A stretch of 64,000 bases of DNA from Rhabditoides inermis (Eukaryota; Nematoda; Chromadorea; Rhabditida; Rhabditidae). Numbering within the stretch: the first letter of the stretch is position 1; each line of letters opens with the position of its first letter. The stretch is from assembly GCA_963966185.1 (NCBI GenBank), contig CAWZYM010000215.1:173501-237500 (forward strand), written 5' to 3'. This document shows positions 33,801-44,020 of this stretch, in pieces. A model generated the notes under the pieces. The model saw nothing but the letters and a program-made list of their open reading frames with translations, searched no databases and had not been told where the DNA came from. Position numbers and translations under genes: made by a program.

Positions 33801-34367
33801 CAAACTTATCTGCGAAATTCAATGACCTCTCAGTATGAGCCTCAATGGCGCAATGGTAGAGCGCGCCGCCAGCGCGCGATCGTTGCGAGCTGCCCAAGGG
33901 TTCGATTCCCTCTCACAAAGCGTTTTGGATATTTGAAGACATACACGTTGTGTTGCACGAAACTGCACAACATGTGAAATGTCACGGATGGCATATAGGA
34001 TCCAATTCGACTATACTGGAAAGTATGATGTAATATATATGTATGTAATGCGTTTTGTTTTGGTGACTTATATGTTTCATTCCGCAGTTTTATGTGTATT
34101 GGTGTTCACTTTTATTCAATCCAGCTGCGATGAATGTTAAAACACTTCTCGCCTTGTCATTTCTCATAATTTCGCTCGACTTTGTTTCTTCGAAGTCTAA
34201 TTTCGCAAATCAATTTCGCAACATGATTGCAGGTGGTGTGGAAGCAGAACGAGTACCTGGAGCGTATCGAGCGGGAGGCGCGTGAGGAGAGGGAGCGGCC
34301 CATGGACCTGCCCCCGAGTGAGAGCAGCGAGGAGGAGGAGGGGGAGGAGGAGGGGGAGGTGCAGTGA
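27808..34367 (+). CDS. TSR3: TSR3, 18S rRNA aminocarboxypropyltransferase
   Basis: Nine exons, 280 aa: 27808-27876, 28248-28395, 28743-28852, 28979-29068, 29177-29236, 29581-29705, 33336-33388, 33467-33519, 34233-34367. The core [17 protein letters not shown], then [35 protein letters not shown] and [13 protein letters not shown] are hallmarks of TSR3, which adds the acp group to the hypermodified pseudouridine of 18S rRNA late in small-subunit maturation, using S-adenosylmethionine. The C-terminal [17 protein letters not shown] is also conserved. N- and C-termini carry long Glu-rich tails (from GAG runs). Intron 6 (3.6 kb) contains two antisense secreted-protein genes. Confidence 0.93.
28613..28742. 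mobile_element. Palindromic TTCGAAAC element ending at a TSR3 acceptor
   Basis: ATTCTCTTCGAAACTGTCCC at the left, a central GTTTGGTCGCG, then GTTTCGAAGAGACCGACCGC and TACTTGAG at the right. The terminal TACTTGAG also ends the copy at 56311-56385, so it probably belongs to the element. The final AG is the 3' splice site of TSR3 exon 3, which starts at 28743. Confidence 0.8.
29321..29480 (+). pseudogene. Decoy copy of the TSR3 exon 6 start
   Basis: Tandem duplication of the end of intron 5 and the first about 32 nt of exon 6: CCCGGCAGGTGCGGGCGCCG at 29446 against TTGGCAGGTGCGGGCGCCGG at 29574, period about 130 bp, with flanking TTGAT..TGGTAATTTG also repeated. The upstream copy keeps the CAG acceptor but then runs into a stop within six codons of the divergence. 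Confidence 0.85.
29785..31210 (-). CDS. Secreted Cys-rich protein Z1, nested in TSR3 intron 6
   Basis: Exons 31082-31210, 30978-31038, 30718-30932, 30019-30087, 29785-29958; 215 aa. A TTGCAG acceptor sits directly before the ATG (trans-splice candidate). Signal peptide [18 protein letters not shown]. Motifs shared with Z2: [40 protein letters not shown]. The C-terminus differs: relative to Z2 one extra base before the expected stop leads to about 30 extra residues ending [11 protein letters not shown]. The exon 4 donor (TGT|GTCAAG) was chosen to keep phase and is less certain. Intron 3 holds a GC-rich insert. Family not recognised. Confidence 0.7.
30100..30690 (+). other. CAG/GC-rich insert in Z1 intron 3
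   Basis: Plus-strand low-complexity CAGACA/CAGCAG-rich sequence with several open frames. One stretch (about 30450-30590) reads [20 protein letters not shown] then [19 protein letters not shown], a plausible coiled coil. No start, splice pattern or homologue in the window supports a gene; it could be part of a mobile element. Confidence 0.3.
31211..32132. other. Gene-free stretch within TSR3 intron 6
   Basis: Separates Z1 and Z2. AT-rich; no exon or known repeat family recognised. GGCGAGCGCCGTAGGCGC near 31872 is a short GC-rich palindrome. Confidence 0.5.
32133..33038 (-). CDS. Secreted Cys-rich protein Z2
   Basis: Five exons with clean phases: 32907-33038, 32802-32862, 32549-32754, 32428-32502, 32133-32216; 185 aa. 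A TTCCAG acceptor lies directly before the ATG. Signal peptide [18 protein letters not shown]. Nine mature Cys: [32 protein letters not shown] and the terminal PAC. Paralogue of Z1 with the same exon order. Likely a secreted, disulfide-rich helical protein; no known family recognised. Antisense within TSR3. Confidence 0.85.
33548..34017. mobile_element. tRNA-like foldback element (3)
   Basis: Near-perfect inverted arms of about 95 bp: 33548-33642 and 33922-34017 (for example TTGGATCCTATATGCCATCC in both). Inside are two tRNA-like stretches in opposite polarity: minus strand 33650-33727 and plus strand 33838-33920, with box A-like TGGCGCAATGGTAGAGCG and box B GGTTCGATTCC. The plus copy has a 5-bp anticodon-type stem (GCGCG/CGCGC) around a 7-nt loop. 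Lies in TSR3 intron 8. Confidence 0.9.
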
Positions 34368-34614
34368 TGCGGACACCCACTAGCCATAGACCAGCCCTGC
34401 TAGCCCAGATATCGTCTGTCTCCTGGAGAATGCACAAAACACAACGCATTGTGCACTTTTCTGTTACCATCTCTGTCTCCATGTGTTTTTTTGTTTGTTG
34501 TCGCATTGTTAAGATTCTAGTTTGTCGTCGTTGGTTTCTCTTTTTGCGTGGTTGATGTTTATGTTGAGTCGCGTCGCGGTTTTTTTTTTGTTGTTGTGTA
34601 GCGTGACGGAGAAT

Positions 34615-34632
34615 GAATAAAGCTGTTTTCAG
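34615..34632 (+). promoter_or_regulatory. Poly(A) signal next to trans-splice acceptor (operon junction)
   Basis: AATAAA of TSR3 is followed about 5 bp later by CTGTTTTCAG, then 7 bp and the TP53RK start codon. 3' end formation and spliced-leader acceptor this close is the pattern of a nematode operon. Confidence 0.65.
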
Positions 34633-34639
34633 GTTTCCG

Positions 34640-36790
34640 ATGTCGGCTGAGGCGACGGTGGTGCAGGCAGTGGAGCAGGGGGAACAGGGGGAGCAGAGGA
34701 ATGGAAAGGAGGCGAGGGTGGGTGGGGTAGGAAAAGAGGTGATGGAGCAGGGTGGTTGCAGACTCTGTTGTGTGCAGTGGACGAGGCGTCTCTGCGGCAG
34801 GGCGCGGAGGCGCGCATCTATGATTGCGAGTGGGAGGGCAAGAAGGCAGTGCTCAAGGAGAGGTACGGGGGAGGGGGATGGTATGTAAAGTTGTCTATGA
34901 ACGGCTAGAACCTTAAGAACCTAGAAAAACCTTATTCGAGTCAAATGTATTTTTTTTCGGAATTTTGCTGACTATTCGCCGTTCCTTTCGCATGTCATTG
35001 TTAACAAGTTACTGAGTAACAAGTTGTAAGTTACTGACCAGCAGGATAAGATCTCTATTTTTCGGTTCTCGAAGCAGTACCGTCACTCTGTGCTGGACGC
35101 CCGTCTGAATAGACAAAGGATGCGCAGCGAGGTCAAGGGAATCGCCAAGGCAAAGCAGGTGCGGGGAGGAGGAGGGGAGAGAGGAGAGGGAGAGATGGAG
35201 AGGGAGAGGGGATAGAGTGTTTTCTTTTGTACTTTTTTTCCTTTTTTCTCTTTTGTACACATTGATTGATCATAATTCGTTACAGAGTAATGTTAAAGTT
35301 GAGAATTGCATATGTCAGTGTTTTAGCTCGGTGTGCTTACGCCAGAGGTGTACGTGGTGAATGAGGCCAAGGGACAGGTTGGTGGAGGGGGGGGGAGGGG
35401 AGGGACAGAGGGGGAGGGAGGGAGGGAGAGAGGGAGAGAGAGAGAGAGGGGAGGGAGAGAGAGGGAGAGAGGGGGGAGAGAGATTCTAGGTGGTAATGGA
35501 GCGCGTGGACGGCCCCACTGCGAAGGAGTGGATCGAGGAGCGACGGAAGCAGGGAGGAGACGCGTTTGAGGCGGGTGGAGGGGAGGGAGGGGAATCAATG
35601 TCAGAGATGTAACCCGAAATCGTCACTGAATTGCTCAATATGACACCACACTCACAACAATGTGTAAGAGTGGCATTCAGTAGGTATAGGGGATGTTATG
35701 TTCTACGAGTGATTTGAGGAGCAGATGAATATTGTTGTCTTTTTTGAAAGTGTGTGTATTCATTATTATTTCAGACTGACACTCGCTCGTTCGGCCGCGC
35801 TCTCGGCGCGGGGGTGGCAAAGATGCATCTGGTGAGTCATTGATTTGAATACTTGTAACTTATGTTTCACGCGAGTATTGTGAGAAATGGTGATTTTTCT
35901 GGGTAATTTGTTAATAGCTGATTGTTGTTGATCTTCACTATCATTTCACGTGGATTGTATGTGATAGTACAATATGATCTATAGATCTATAATATGATCT
36001 CCTCACGACAAGATGGTAGATCGTATGCGACTAGAAGGTAGATCGATTTTCTCCCGTGACCCGGCAAACTATCTCCCTGAATAATATTATATTTGTTTTT
36101 TTAAATCTATATAATCTGCAGGGCAACTTGGCGCACGGCGATCTGACGACGTCGAACGTGTTGCTGGCGGGCGGCGACCCTGAGAAGCCAGTGTTCATCG
36201 ACTTTGGACTGGCCGGACAGGGAAAGGTCGGCGGGCGTTGTTTTGTTTTGTTTAGTAAAATTATTCACGGTTTGATTTTATGAGCTGATCTGATAGTATG
36301 ATTGGATCACGTTGTCGTATCAGGTGTCGTCGGAGGAGAAGGGTGTGGATCTGTACGTGCTGGAGCGGGCGATCGAGTCGACCCACAGGGACAGCCAGGC
36401 GATATTCGAGGGAGTGTGCGAGGGGTACAGGTGAGGGAGGAGAGTGAGGGAGAGTGAGGGAGGTTGAGGGAGTGTGAGGTACAGGTGGGTGGGTTAGCTG
36501 GGCAGTCTGTGACTGGAGGTGGAGCAAGTTCGTGAGGAGATAGGGGAGGTTGGGGAGAGGAGAATGAGCGCAGTTTTTGGTAGTGCATATGTACGAGTAC
36601 AGTCCTGATCCTGATTGAATTTGGAGATGTAATTTACTTTTAAAAGGTTCATGAAACGTATTTTATATGTTTTTTTGGGTTTTTTTATGAATTGTTTTTC
36701 AGGGATTTCAACGATAAGCAAGCGGAGGCGGTGCTGAAGAAGCTGGACGAGATCAGACTGCGCGGACGCAAGAGAGACATGATTGGATAG
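34640..36790 (+). CDS. TP53RK: TP53RK/Bud32 atypical kinase of the KEOPS complex
   Basis: Nine exons: 34640-34721, 34778-34862, 35065-35158, 35327-35377, 35490-35570, 35775-35831, 36122-36226, 36324-36430, 36703-36790; about 249 aa. Motifs: QGAEARIYDCEW, KAVLKER (catalytic Lys), YRHSVLDARLNRQR, HGDLTTSNVLL (catalytic Asp), FIDFGLA, EKGVDLYVLERAIESTH and the basic GRKRDMIG end. This is the Bud32/PRPK ATPase that supports Kae1/OSGEP in making t6A on tRNAs. Two joints are odd: exon 3 as required by the family lacks an AG before it, and exon 5 seems to use a GC donor (GAG|GCGGGT). Exon 1 donor is approximate. Confidence 0.9.
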
Positions 36791-36803
36791 GGAGGGGAAG
36801 AAG

Positions 36804-36846
<43 letters not shown>

Positions 36847-37095
36847 AGAGGGGGGGGAGAGGGGGATAGAGAAAGGGAGGGAGAGAGGAGAGAGAGAAGG
36901 GAGGGGGACTCTTTATGTTGTTGATTCACTGCCTTATTGTATAGTTGTTGTTGTGTTGATTGCTTCAGATAAATGCTGTTTTTGTGAAGTAGAAAATCTG
37001 TTGTTGCCATTGAATGCAGAATGCAGGTGGGTTTGTAGCCCTTGTAATATATCGTTTTGTGGGTAAGAATGTGATCAATTATTGATTTTGTGTAG
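36791..37095 (+). repeat. TP53RK 3' region with GA tracts
   Basis: Purine-rich (GA/G)n run 36800-36906, then AT-rich sequence ending in TTTTGTGTAG directly before the TDP1 start. The spacing of about 305 bp suits an intercistronic region, but no AATAAA is seen. Confidence 0.5.
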
Positions 37096-40000
37096 ATGAA
37101 GCGATCAGCGGATCGGCGGGAGAAGGAGGGGGAGCAGGGCAAGAGGGCCAAGGGGAGTGGAGGAGGAGGAGAGGAGAAGGCAGCCGGTACGAGCGGAGGC
37201 AGGCGACTGCACAGTGGCAGGATATACTTTACCAAGGTCAGTGTATTGTTTGGCGTTTATGTTCCATATGTTGCAAAGTGTGTCAATACGGTGCATTTCT
37301 CATCAGCATTTCCTCATACTTCGCAGTATACAGCGTAGGTTGGCGAGTACAGTAAGTGTTTCGGAGTGAATCGGAATTTCGGAAAGCTTGAATTCACTCA
37401 AGTGGACTTTTGAGAAAGAGATAGAAGATAGTATAACACATATAGTCTGCGCCAGAGCGATAGTTTTCGATTTACCTAGCTTGTAGTTCGAAATACGGTG
37501 CCAGTCTGCCTCTCTTGTTTTGCGCGCTATTGCCGAGAGCTGACTCTCCGTCTTCCTCTGATCTACCCCACCGTACACCGTTATTCCGACCATAGAACTA
37601 TAGTATAGTTGAGGTGGACGAGTTGCCGGATGGTATAATACAGGTATATGTGTAATAGGTATAATAGGAATATAGGTAGGTATAACACACAGTATACTTG
37701 AGGTGGACGAGTTGCCGGAGTGTTTCAACGAGTGTGCGTATTCGCTGTCTGAGTTGCTGGCCGAGTGTCGCCCCGAGAGCAGCTGCCACTTCAACTTCAT
37801 GCTCGATCTCGACTGGCTCATTGAGTGAGTGAACTTGCACATTAGCATACTGCTACCATACAGAAATTGGACATAGAACTGAAATGGCTTGAGTGGTTTT
37901 GGTTCTAATTTCTTTGGTAGAAAATGAATTATATGCTTGCTTTTTGAGACAACAAGAAACATCATAGCATAGCCTTCAAAAATGCGGAATTTTCAACATC
38001 ACAACATGTGTTACGTTCCATCATTAACTTAACTGTACTATTGCAATACGAGGATAATGTGTTTCGACCCTTACAAACAAACCTGGCAACAAACATCTTG
38101 ACTTGTTCAAATAATCTTCGAACACATACACACATACATATAAATAAGAGTACAACGTGTTTATCTCGATGTGTGACGAGTGAGTAGATATACTGTAAGC
38201 TGTAAGAAGCGCGCGCATCGCCCCACTCTTTCTCGGTGAATCAATGCGCTTTTAAGCGAGTGCTAGAATTTCTTCGACATGAATGTTTTAGATTTGGTTT
38301 GTCAATCGCGGCAAGGGGGAGACGTTTCTCTCTCTCTCTCTCTCTCTCTTTCTACTTGTCGTTCTTTCCGCCCGCCTTCTGGCCTAACATCGGCAGCGCG
38401 ATCTTTGGAGTCTTGCCCTTGAACAGTCCCCAATCGCCCAGCTTCTTTGGCGCCGGTTTCTGGAATGGGAGGAAATGTGAAGGATAGCATTTGAATTGGC
38501 AGGTGCGGATGTTTTGCAGATTAATGGGTCGAAACCGCACACTGTTTCTAGTAGCTACGTGGTCAAGTGATTCGATTTTGTATTACGTGTTCTCTATGAG
38601 TATTACTCTTTCTTCTCTCACCGGCGGCTCCTTGCTCTCCCCCCCGCCGCCGCCCTTCTTCTTGTGGTTCTCGCCCCTCGCCGGTGCGTGCGTCAGCATG
38701 GTGATGTCCACGCCCGGATTGATGCCCACTTGGAACTCTTGCACCTTCGCCTCGAACGTCACGCTCCTGCGATTGTGATGTACGTTGATATACGTGATAT
38801 TCGATTTTGATATATATTGATGTTGATGTCCATATAAGTAATATGCGTTATTTAAAATTAAAATTGTAAGAAGGAACAAGTAGACCTACTTCCTCGAGCT
38901 GGGAGCATCCTTGATCTTGATGGACGGTTTCTTGGGCGGCGGCCGCGAGCGCAGCTTGGTCAGCTCCTCGCGACACACCTAGGCAGTACTGTGATCAATG
39001 TCTGCTACAGTATACCTGATACAGTATACCTCGTCTGCTACAGTATACCCACCTAGCAGTACCGTAATCAATGTCTGCTACAGTATACCTCACCGCATTG
39101 ACATCCTCGGCAAGGGGAAAGTCCTTGTCGAGCTTCTTGTCGATGGCTTGCAGCGCGTTCTTGACCGCGTTCTGTGCGGTGGGCGTGAGGGGGCGTTGAA
39201 TGACCGCCACCACCTAAAACGTTTTCCGTCATTCGAAAAAGGTGATTGTCATCCGCCAGGCACAGACAAGACACGCACGTGCTTGTTGCCGATGAGTCCG
39301 TTGGTGATGAGCGACGAGCACTCCTTGAAGTCGGAGATCGGAAACCCGTCCACAGACAGGATGGCGTCCCCGGTCATCATCGACCGCGACATGGACTTGA
39401 ACGTCTGCGCCGACGTCGACACGTACACCTCAAGAGATGACGTAAGATGACGTCACATGGTAGATGACTTATGTATAGTCCGAGTCTGCGAATGCGCCCG
39501 TGGACAGGCGTCCAGCGGACCTGACCTTTTCTTTCTACTCTCCCCGTGTCTATGACCGTGGTAAGAAAGAGATAGAGATGCGGCGGGCGCGCGAGAGTTT
39601 ACCTTGTTGTCGTATGACTTGAGCTTGAGATCGAGCACGCAGCCCTTGAAGAGGTAGAGGTGGACTGTAACGAAAAAGATCATCGATCGATGAATCATCG
39701 ACATACCCAGCATGTACTGGAACCCGTCGTTGGCTGTCGTTTCAATGGCCTGTGGAATGATGAACGAGTTGTACTCGATGATCTCGCTCGAACGCAGACG
39801 GTTGTACTCGAAGGTGACCTAGGTATACGGTAGCGTAGAGTATTGGTATGGCTACGGTACCGGTGTGTCTTCGACGGCCCGGCCGACAGTCTTGTGGAAT
39901 TCGGCGAACATTGTCGGGTTGAGCTGGTCTGAAATGGAGGAAGTGGGTTTGCCATAGAGAAGTGGTCAATATCTTCAAACTTCTATTGGAATGTCTTCTA

Positions 40001-43000
40001 ACTGATCCGCAATGCCTTGCAAAACGCTTCCAACTTGTACTCCAACTACCTTCTCCGAACAGCCTCAAACCTTCTTACTTGACAAGGAAAGTGTCTCAGG
40101 GCCTCCGCTCCAAATTGAACATAATATGGCTCATTCGCTAGCCAAAGGCTTCCTGATCAATGTTGCCATTGATCATTTTTGCTGCGGTTCAATATGGAAG
40201 GCGGAGACCTTTCATATGACGGATGCACTCATAATAAGGTGGTTGAAAATGTATTTTTTTTTATGTTAAAAGCACCGCGACCCAATAGGTCATGCAGGAC
40301 TCATGACTCACTTGACTGATGTACGGCAATACGTGATGGTGATCATGAATCATGACAAGTAGAATTGCATGTTGTTTTTAGTCTAGATGTTAGCCTATGA
40401 TTTAATTTATTGTAAAACAGCGTTAGTTGTTATTATGTTATTGTTATATGATTAATGTTGATATATTCATCACATTCGAAGAAATTCCAAGTTGCAAAAA
40501 CTGTAGCCGGAATCGAACCCGGCACTGCCAGAACACTACGCCGACTCGCTAACCACTAGGACAACCGAGCTGGATTTGTGTTCTCTCAAACGCGTTGACT
40601 ACTCGCGAAAGTGAAAAAGCACGAAAATAGTCAAAACTTTTACGGTAGGATTACGGTACTTCAACGTGCACCGCTGCAAAAATGATCAATGACAACATTG
40701 ATCAGAAAGCCTATAGCTAGCGAATAAGCCATATTTCGTTCAATTTGGAGCAAAGGCCTTGAGACACTTTCTTTGTGAGCCATCTAACTGATTCGAACTA
40801 CTTCGAACTCGTTTTTCGACGAGACTACACTCTAACGGCTAGCGTACCTCCATTGATGGTGATGATCCAGTCTCCGTATTCCATCGCTGCATCTCCTCCC
40901 AGCATCCATTCGGGCAGGCCCGTCACCAGACCACTCTTCGACACGCGCAACTCTTTCTGTGATAATACGGTAGAATACGGTAGCATACAGTAGCCACGGT
41001 ACCAAGTTGTGGCTCTCGTTGACAACGATCTGTGTGGAGAGGCGTGTGATGAGTGGGATGGGACGGTTGATGTACGGCACGGGACCTAGGTATACGGTAG
41101 GTGGTACTCTGGCTGCGTCATACCTTCGTTGAGGGTGGGATCTTCAGACCAGAGCTTCTTGAACTGCTTGCGTTCGACGATGTTTCTGATGGGAGACGTG
41201 AGAGCAAACGGTGGGAAGACTCACTCTTTGTCCCCCGACTTTTGCAGTTTTTCCTGTTGCGGTGGTTGTGCGGCGGCAGGGGGTGCACCAGCGGGAGCCG
41301 CGCCCTGCGCCTTGGGGCGGGACGGCCTAGAAGGGAGTATGAGAGAGAGAGAAGAGATAGAGACGCACGTCATGTCCTTTTGTGGCTTGCTGGCGGTGGC
41401 AGTGTCACCGGGTGCGGGCGGCGCGGCTGCTGCTCTCTCCCGTTTCATGCGGGAGAGAGAGAGGGAGGAGGGGGTGTGTGTGTGGGTGGGGCGCGCGCTG
41501 GAGTGACGGGTTTGGGTCGGCAGGAGGGAGGGTGGACGGGTGGCAGACAGACTGTGTGTGTTGGATAGGGAAATGGTGGTAGGGTAATGCATGGATTATA
41601 AAAATTCAATACATAAATGAACACCGATGATATTAACAAGTGATAGCATTCGCAGTACCTCAGTTGTGGTTGAAACGCATAATTGCGATGTGAGTGTTGG
41701 AGAAAGGGTTCATCGTGAGAATCTCGTGGCACTCGCGACAGCAATAGCGATTATACAACGACGACGGGTTTAGTACGCGAACATCATTGCTCGCGATGTT
41801 AACGTAATTAGCTTCTTACGCCCACTCTATTACAAATGCTGTTCCGCTGTTAGCAATTTTCTTGCATACCGAACACCGAAAATTCGGTAGTTTCTTTTTT
41901 GCAGGAAGTTTTCAATAATGTGATGCACATTTATTCAAATGCGTCAGTTCACTCGCGAGCAGTTCGAAGTAAGTTGTAAATGATGGAAGAAGTTTTGAGT
42001 AGTTGATAGAGATTCACTTGATCAATGGTACTCATTTTCAGGCATATAGAGCCGCAGATATCGTTATTTTATGGTGTTCGATTTCAGGCAATAATAATAA
42101 TAATAATAATAAATGTCCAAATGATAGATTGGACATATGAGTCTGCTAGTGGCACGAAGACTCGTATTGCCAATGAGACTAACACCACCACCGTGGTATA
42201 GTTATTAACTCATAGAGTGGATAATACTCTCATATTTTTAGGCAGTACCCGTCGGCGTGCCGCGGCTGTCCGCTGCAGGTGGTGGTGGGAGAGAGGATGG
42301 GCACGGCGGGGGAGGACATCAAGGCGAGGGCCGAGGGGAGGGGGTGGACACAGGTGAGGGGGAGAGAGGGAGGGAGGGGGAGAGGGGGGAGAGAGGGGTG
42401 GACACAGGTGAGGGGGAGAGAGGGAGGGAGGGGGAGAGGGGGGAGAGAGGGGTGGACACAGGTGAGGGGGAGAGAGGAAGGGAGGGGGAGAGGGGGGAGA
42501 GAAGGGTGTACACAGGTGAGGAGGAGAGAGGGAGGGAGGGGGAGAGGGGGGAGAGAGGGGTGGACACAGGTGAGGGGGGAGGGAGGGGAGAGGGAGGGAG
42601 AGGGGGAGAGAGGGGTGGACACAGGTGAGGGGGAGAGAGGAAGGGAGGAGGAGAGAGGGGTGGACACAGGTGAGGAGGAGAGAGGGAGGGAGGGGGAGAG
42701 GGGGGAGAGAGGGGTGGACACAGGTGAGGGGGAGAGAGGGAGGGAGGGGGAGAGGGGGGAGAGAGGGGTGGACACAGGTGAGGGGAGAGAGGAAGGGAGG
42801 GGGAGAGAGGGGTGGACACAGGTGAGGAGGAGAGAGGGAGGGAGGGGGAGAGGGGGGAGAGAGGGGTGGACACAGGTGAGGGGAGAGAGGGAGGGAGGGG
42901 GAGAGGGGGGAGAGAGGGGTGGACACAGGTGAGGGGGAGAGAGGAAGGGAGGGGGAGAGGGGGGAGAGAGGGGTGGACACAGGTGAGGGGGGAGGGAGGG

Positions 43001-43971
43001 GAGGGGGAGGGAGAGGGGGGAGAGAGGGGTGGACACAGGTGAGGGGGAGAGAGGAAGGGAGGGGGAGAGAGGGGTGGACACAGGTGAGGAGGAGAGAGGG
43101 AGGGAGGGGGAGAGGGGGGAGAGAGGGGTGGACACAGGTGAGGGGGAGAGAGGGAGGGAGGGGGAGAGGGGGGAGAGAGGGGTGGACACAGGTGAGGGGG
43201 AGAGAGGAAGGGAGGGGGAGATGGGGGAGAGAGGGGTGGACACAGGTGAGGGGGAGGGAGGGGAGGGGGAGGGAGGGGAGGGGGAGGGAGAGGGGGGAGA
43301 GAGGGGTGGGCACAGGTGAGGGGGAGAGAGGAAGGGAGGGGGAGAGAGGGGTGGACACAGGTGAGGAGGAGAGAGGGAGGGAGGGGGAGAGGGGGGAGAG
43401 AGGGGTGGACACAGGTGAGGGGGAGAGAGGAAGGGAGGGGAGAGGGGGGAGAGAGGGGTGGACACAGGTGAGGGGGAAAGAGAGAGGGGGGGAAGAGAGG
43501 GAGGGAGGGGAGAGAGAGAGGTGAGAGAGAGAGGGGGTGGGCACAGGTGAGGGGGGGGGGGGAAGAATATGGTAGATGGAGGTTAACAAACAGACAACAG
43601 TTTATAAGTTTCACCGGAGCGATATGTGAACAGTAATTACGCAGCAATCGACCCTTAGTTTGTTTACTAACCGACGGTTAGTAAAAGTTGTCTGCATATG
43701 TATCCTCCTTGGCGTTGCAGGTGTCGGTGGCGCAGGCGCGTCTCCCGATTCCCTATGGCACCCACCACACCAAGCTGTCCCTCCTGGAGAGCGAGCACAG
43801 CATCCATGTCATCGTCTCCACCGCCAATCTCGTGCCGGGTAGGGCGTCTGGGTCTCTGTGTCTCTGTCATGCTATCTCTGTCATGCTAACGAAAATTCTC
43901 GGAGCTGTCTCTGTCTCTCTGTCTCTCTGTCTCTCTGTCTCTCTGTCTCTCTGTGTCTCTGTGTATCTGTG

Positions 43972-44020
<49 letters not shown>

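Noticed and set aside
42398..43560. CRISPR-like array
   Set aside because: Repeats are contiguous without unique spacers and the genome is a eukaryote's.
42210..43647. Very long open frames of 400-460 codons on the minus strand and 200 on the plus strand
   Set aside because: They are produced by the in-frame 54-bp minisatellite; Ser/Pro/Leu or Gly/Arg/Glu repeats only, no independent start or homology.
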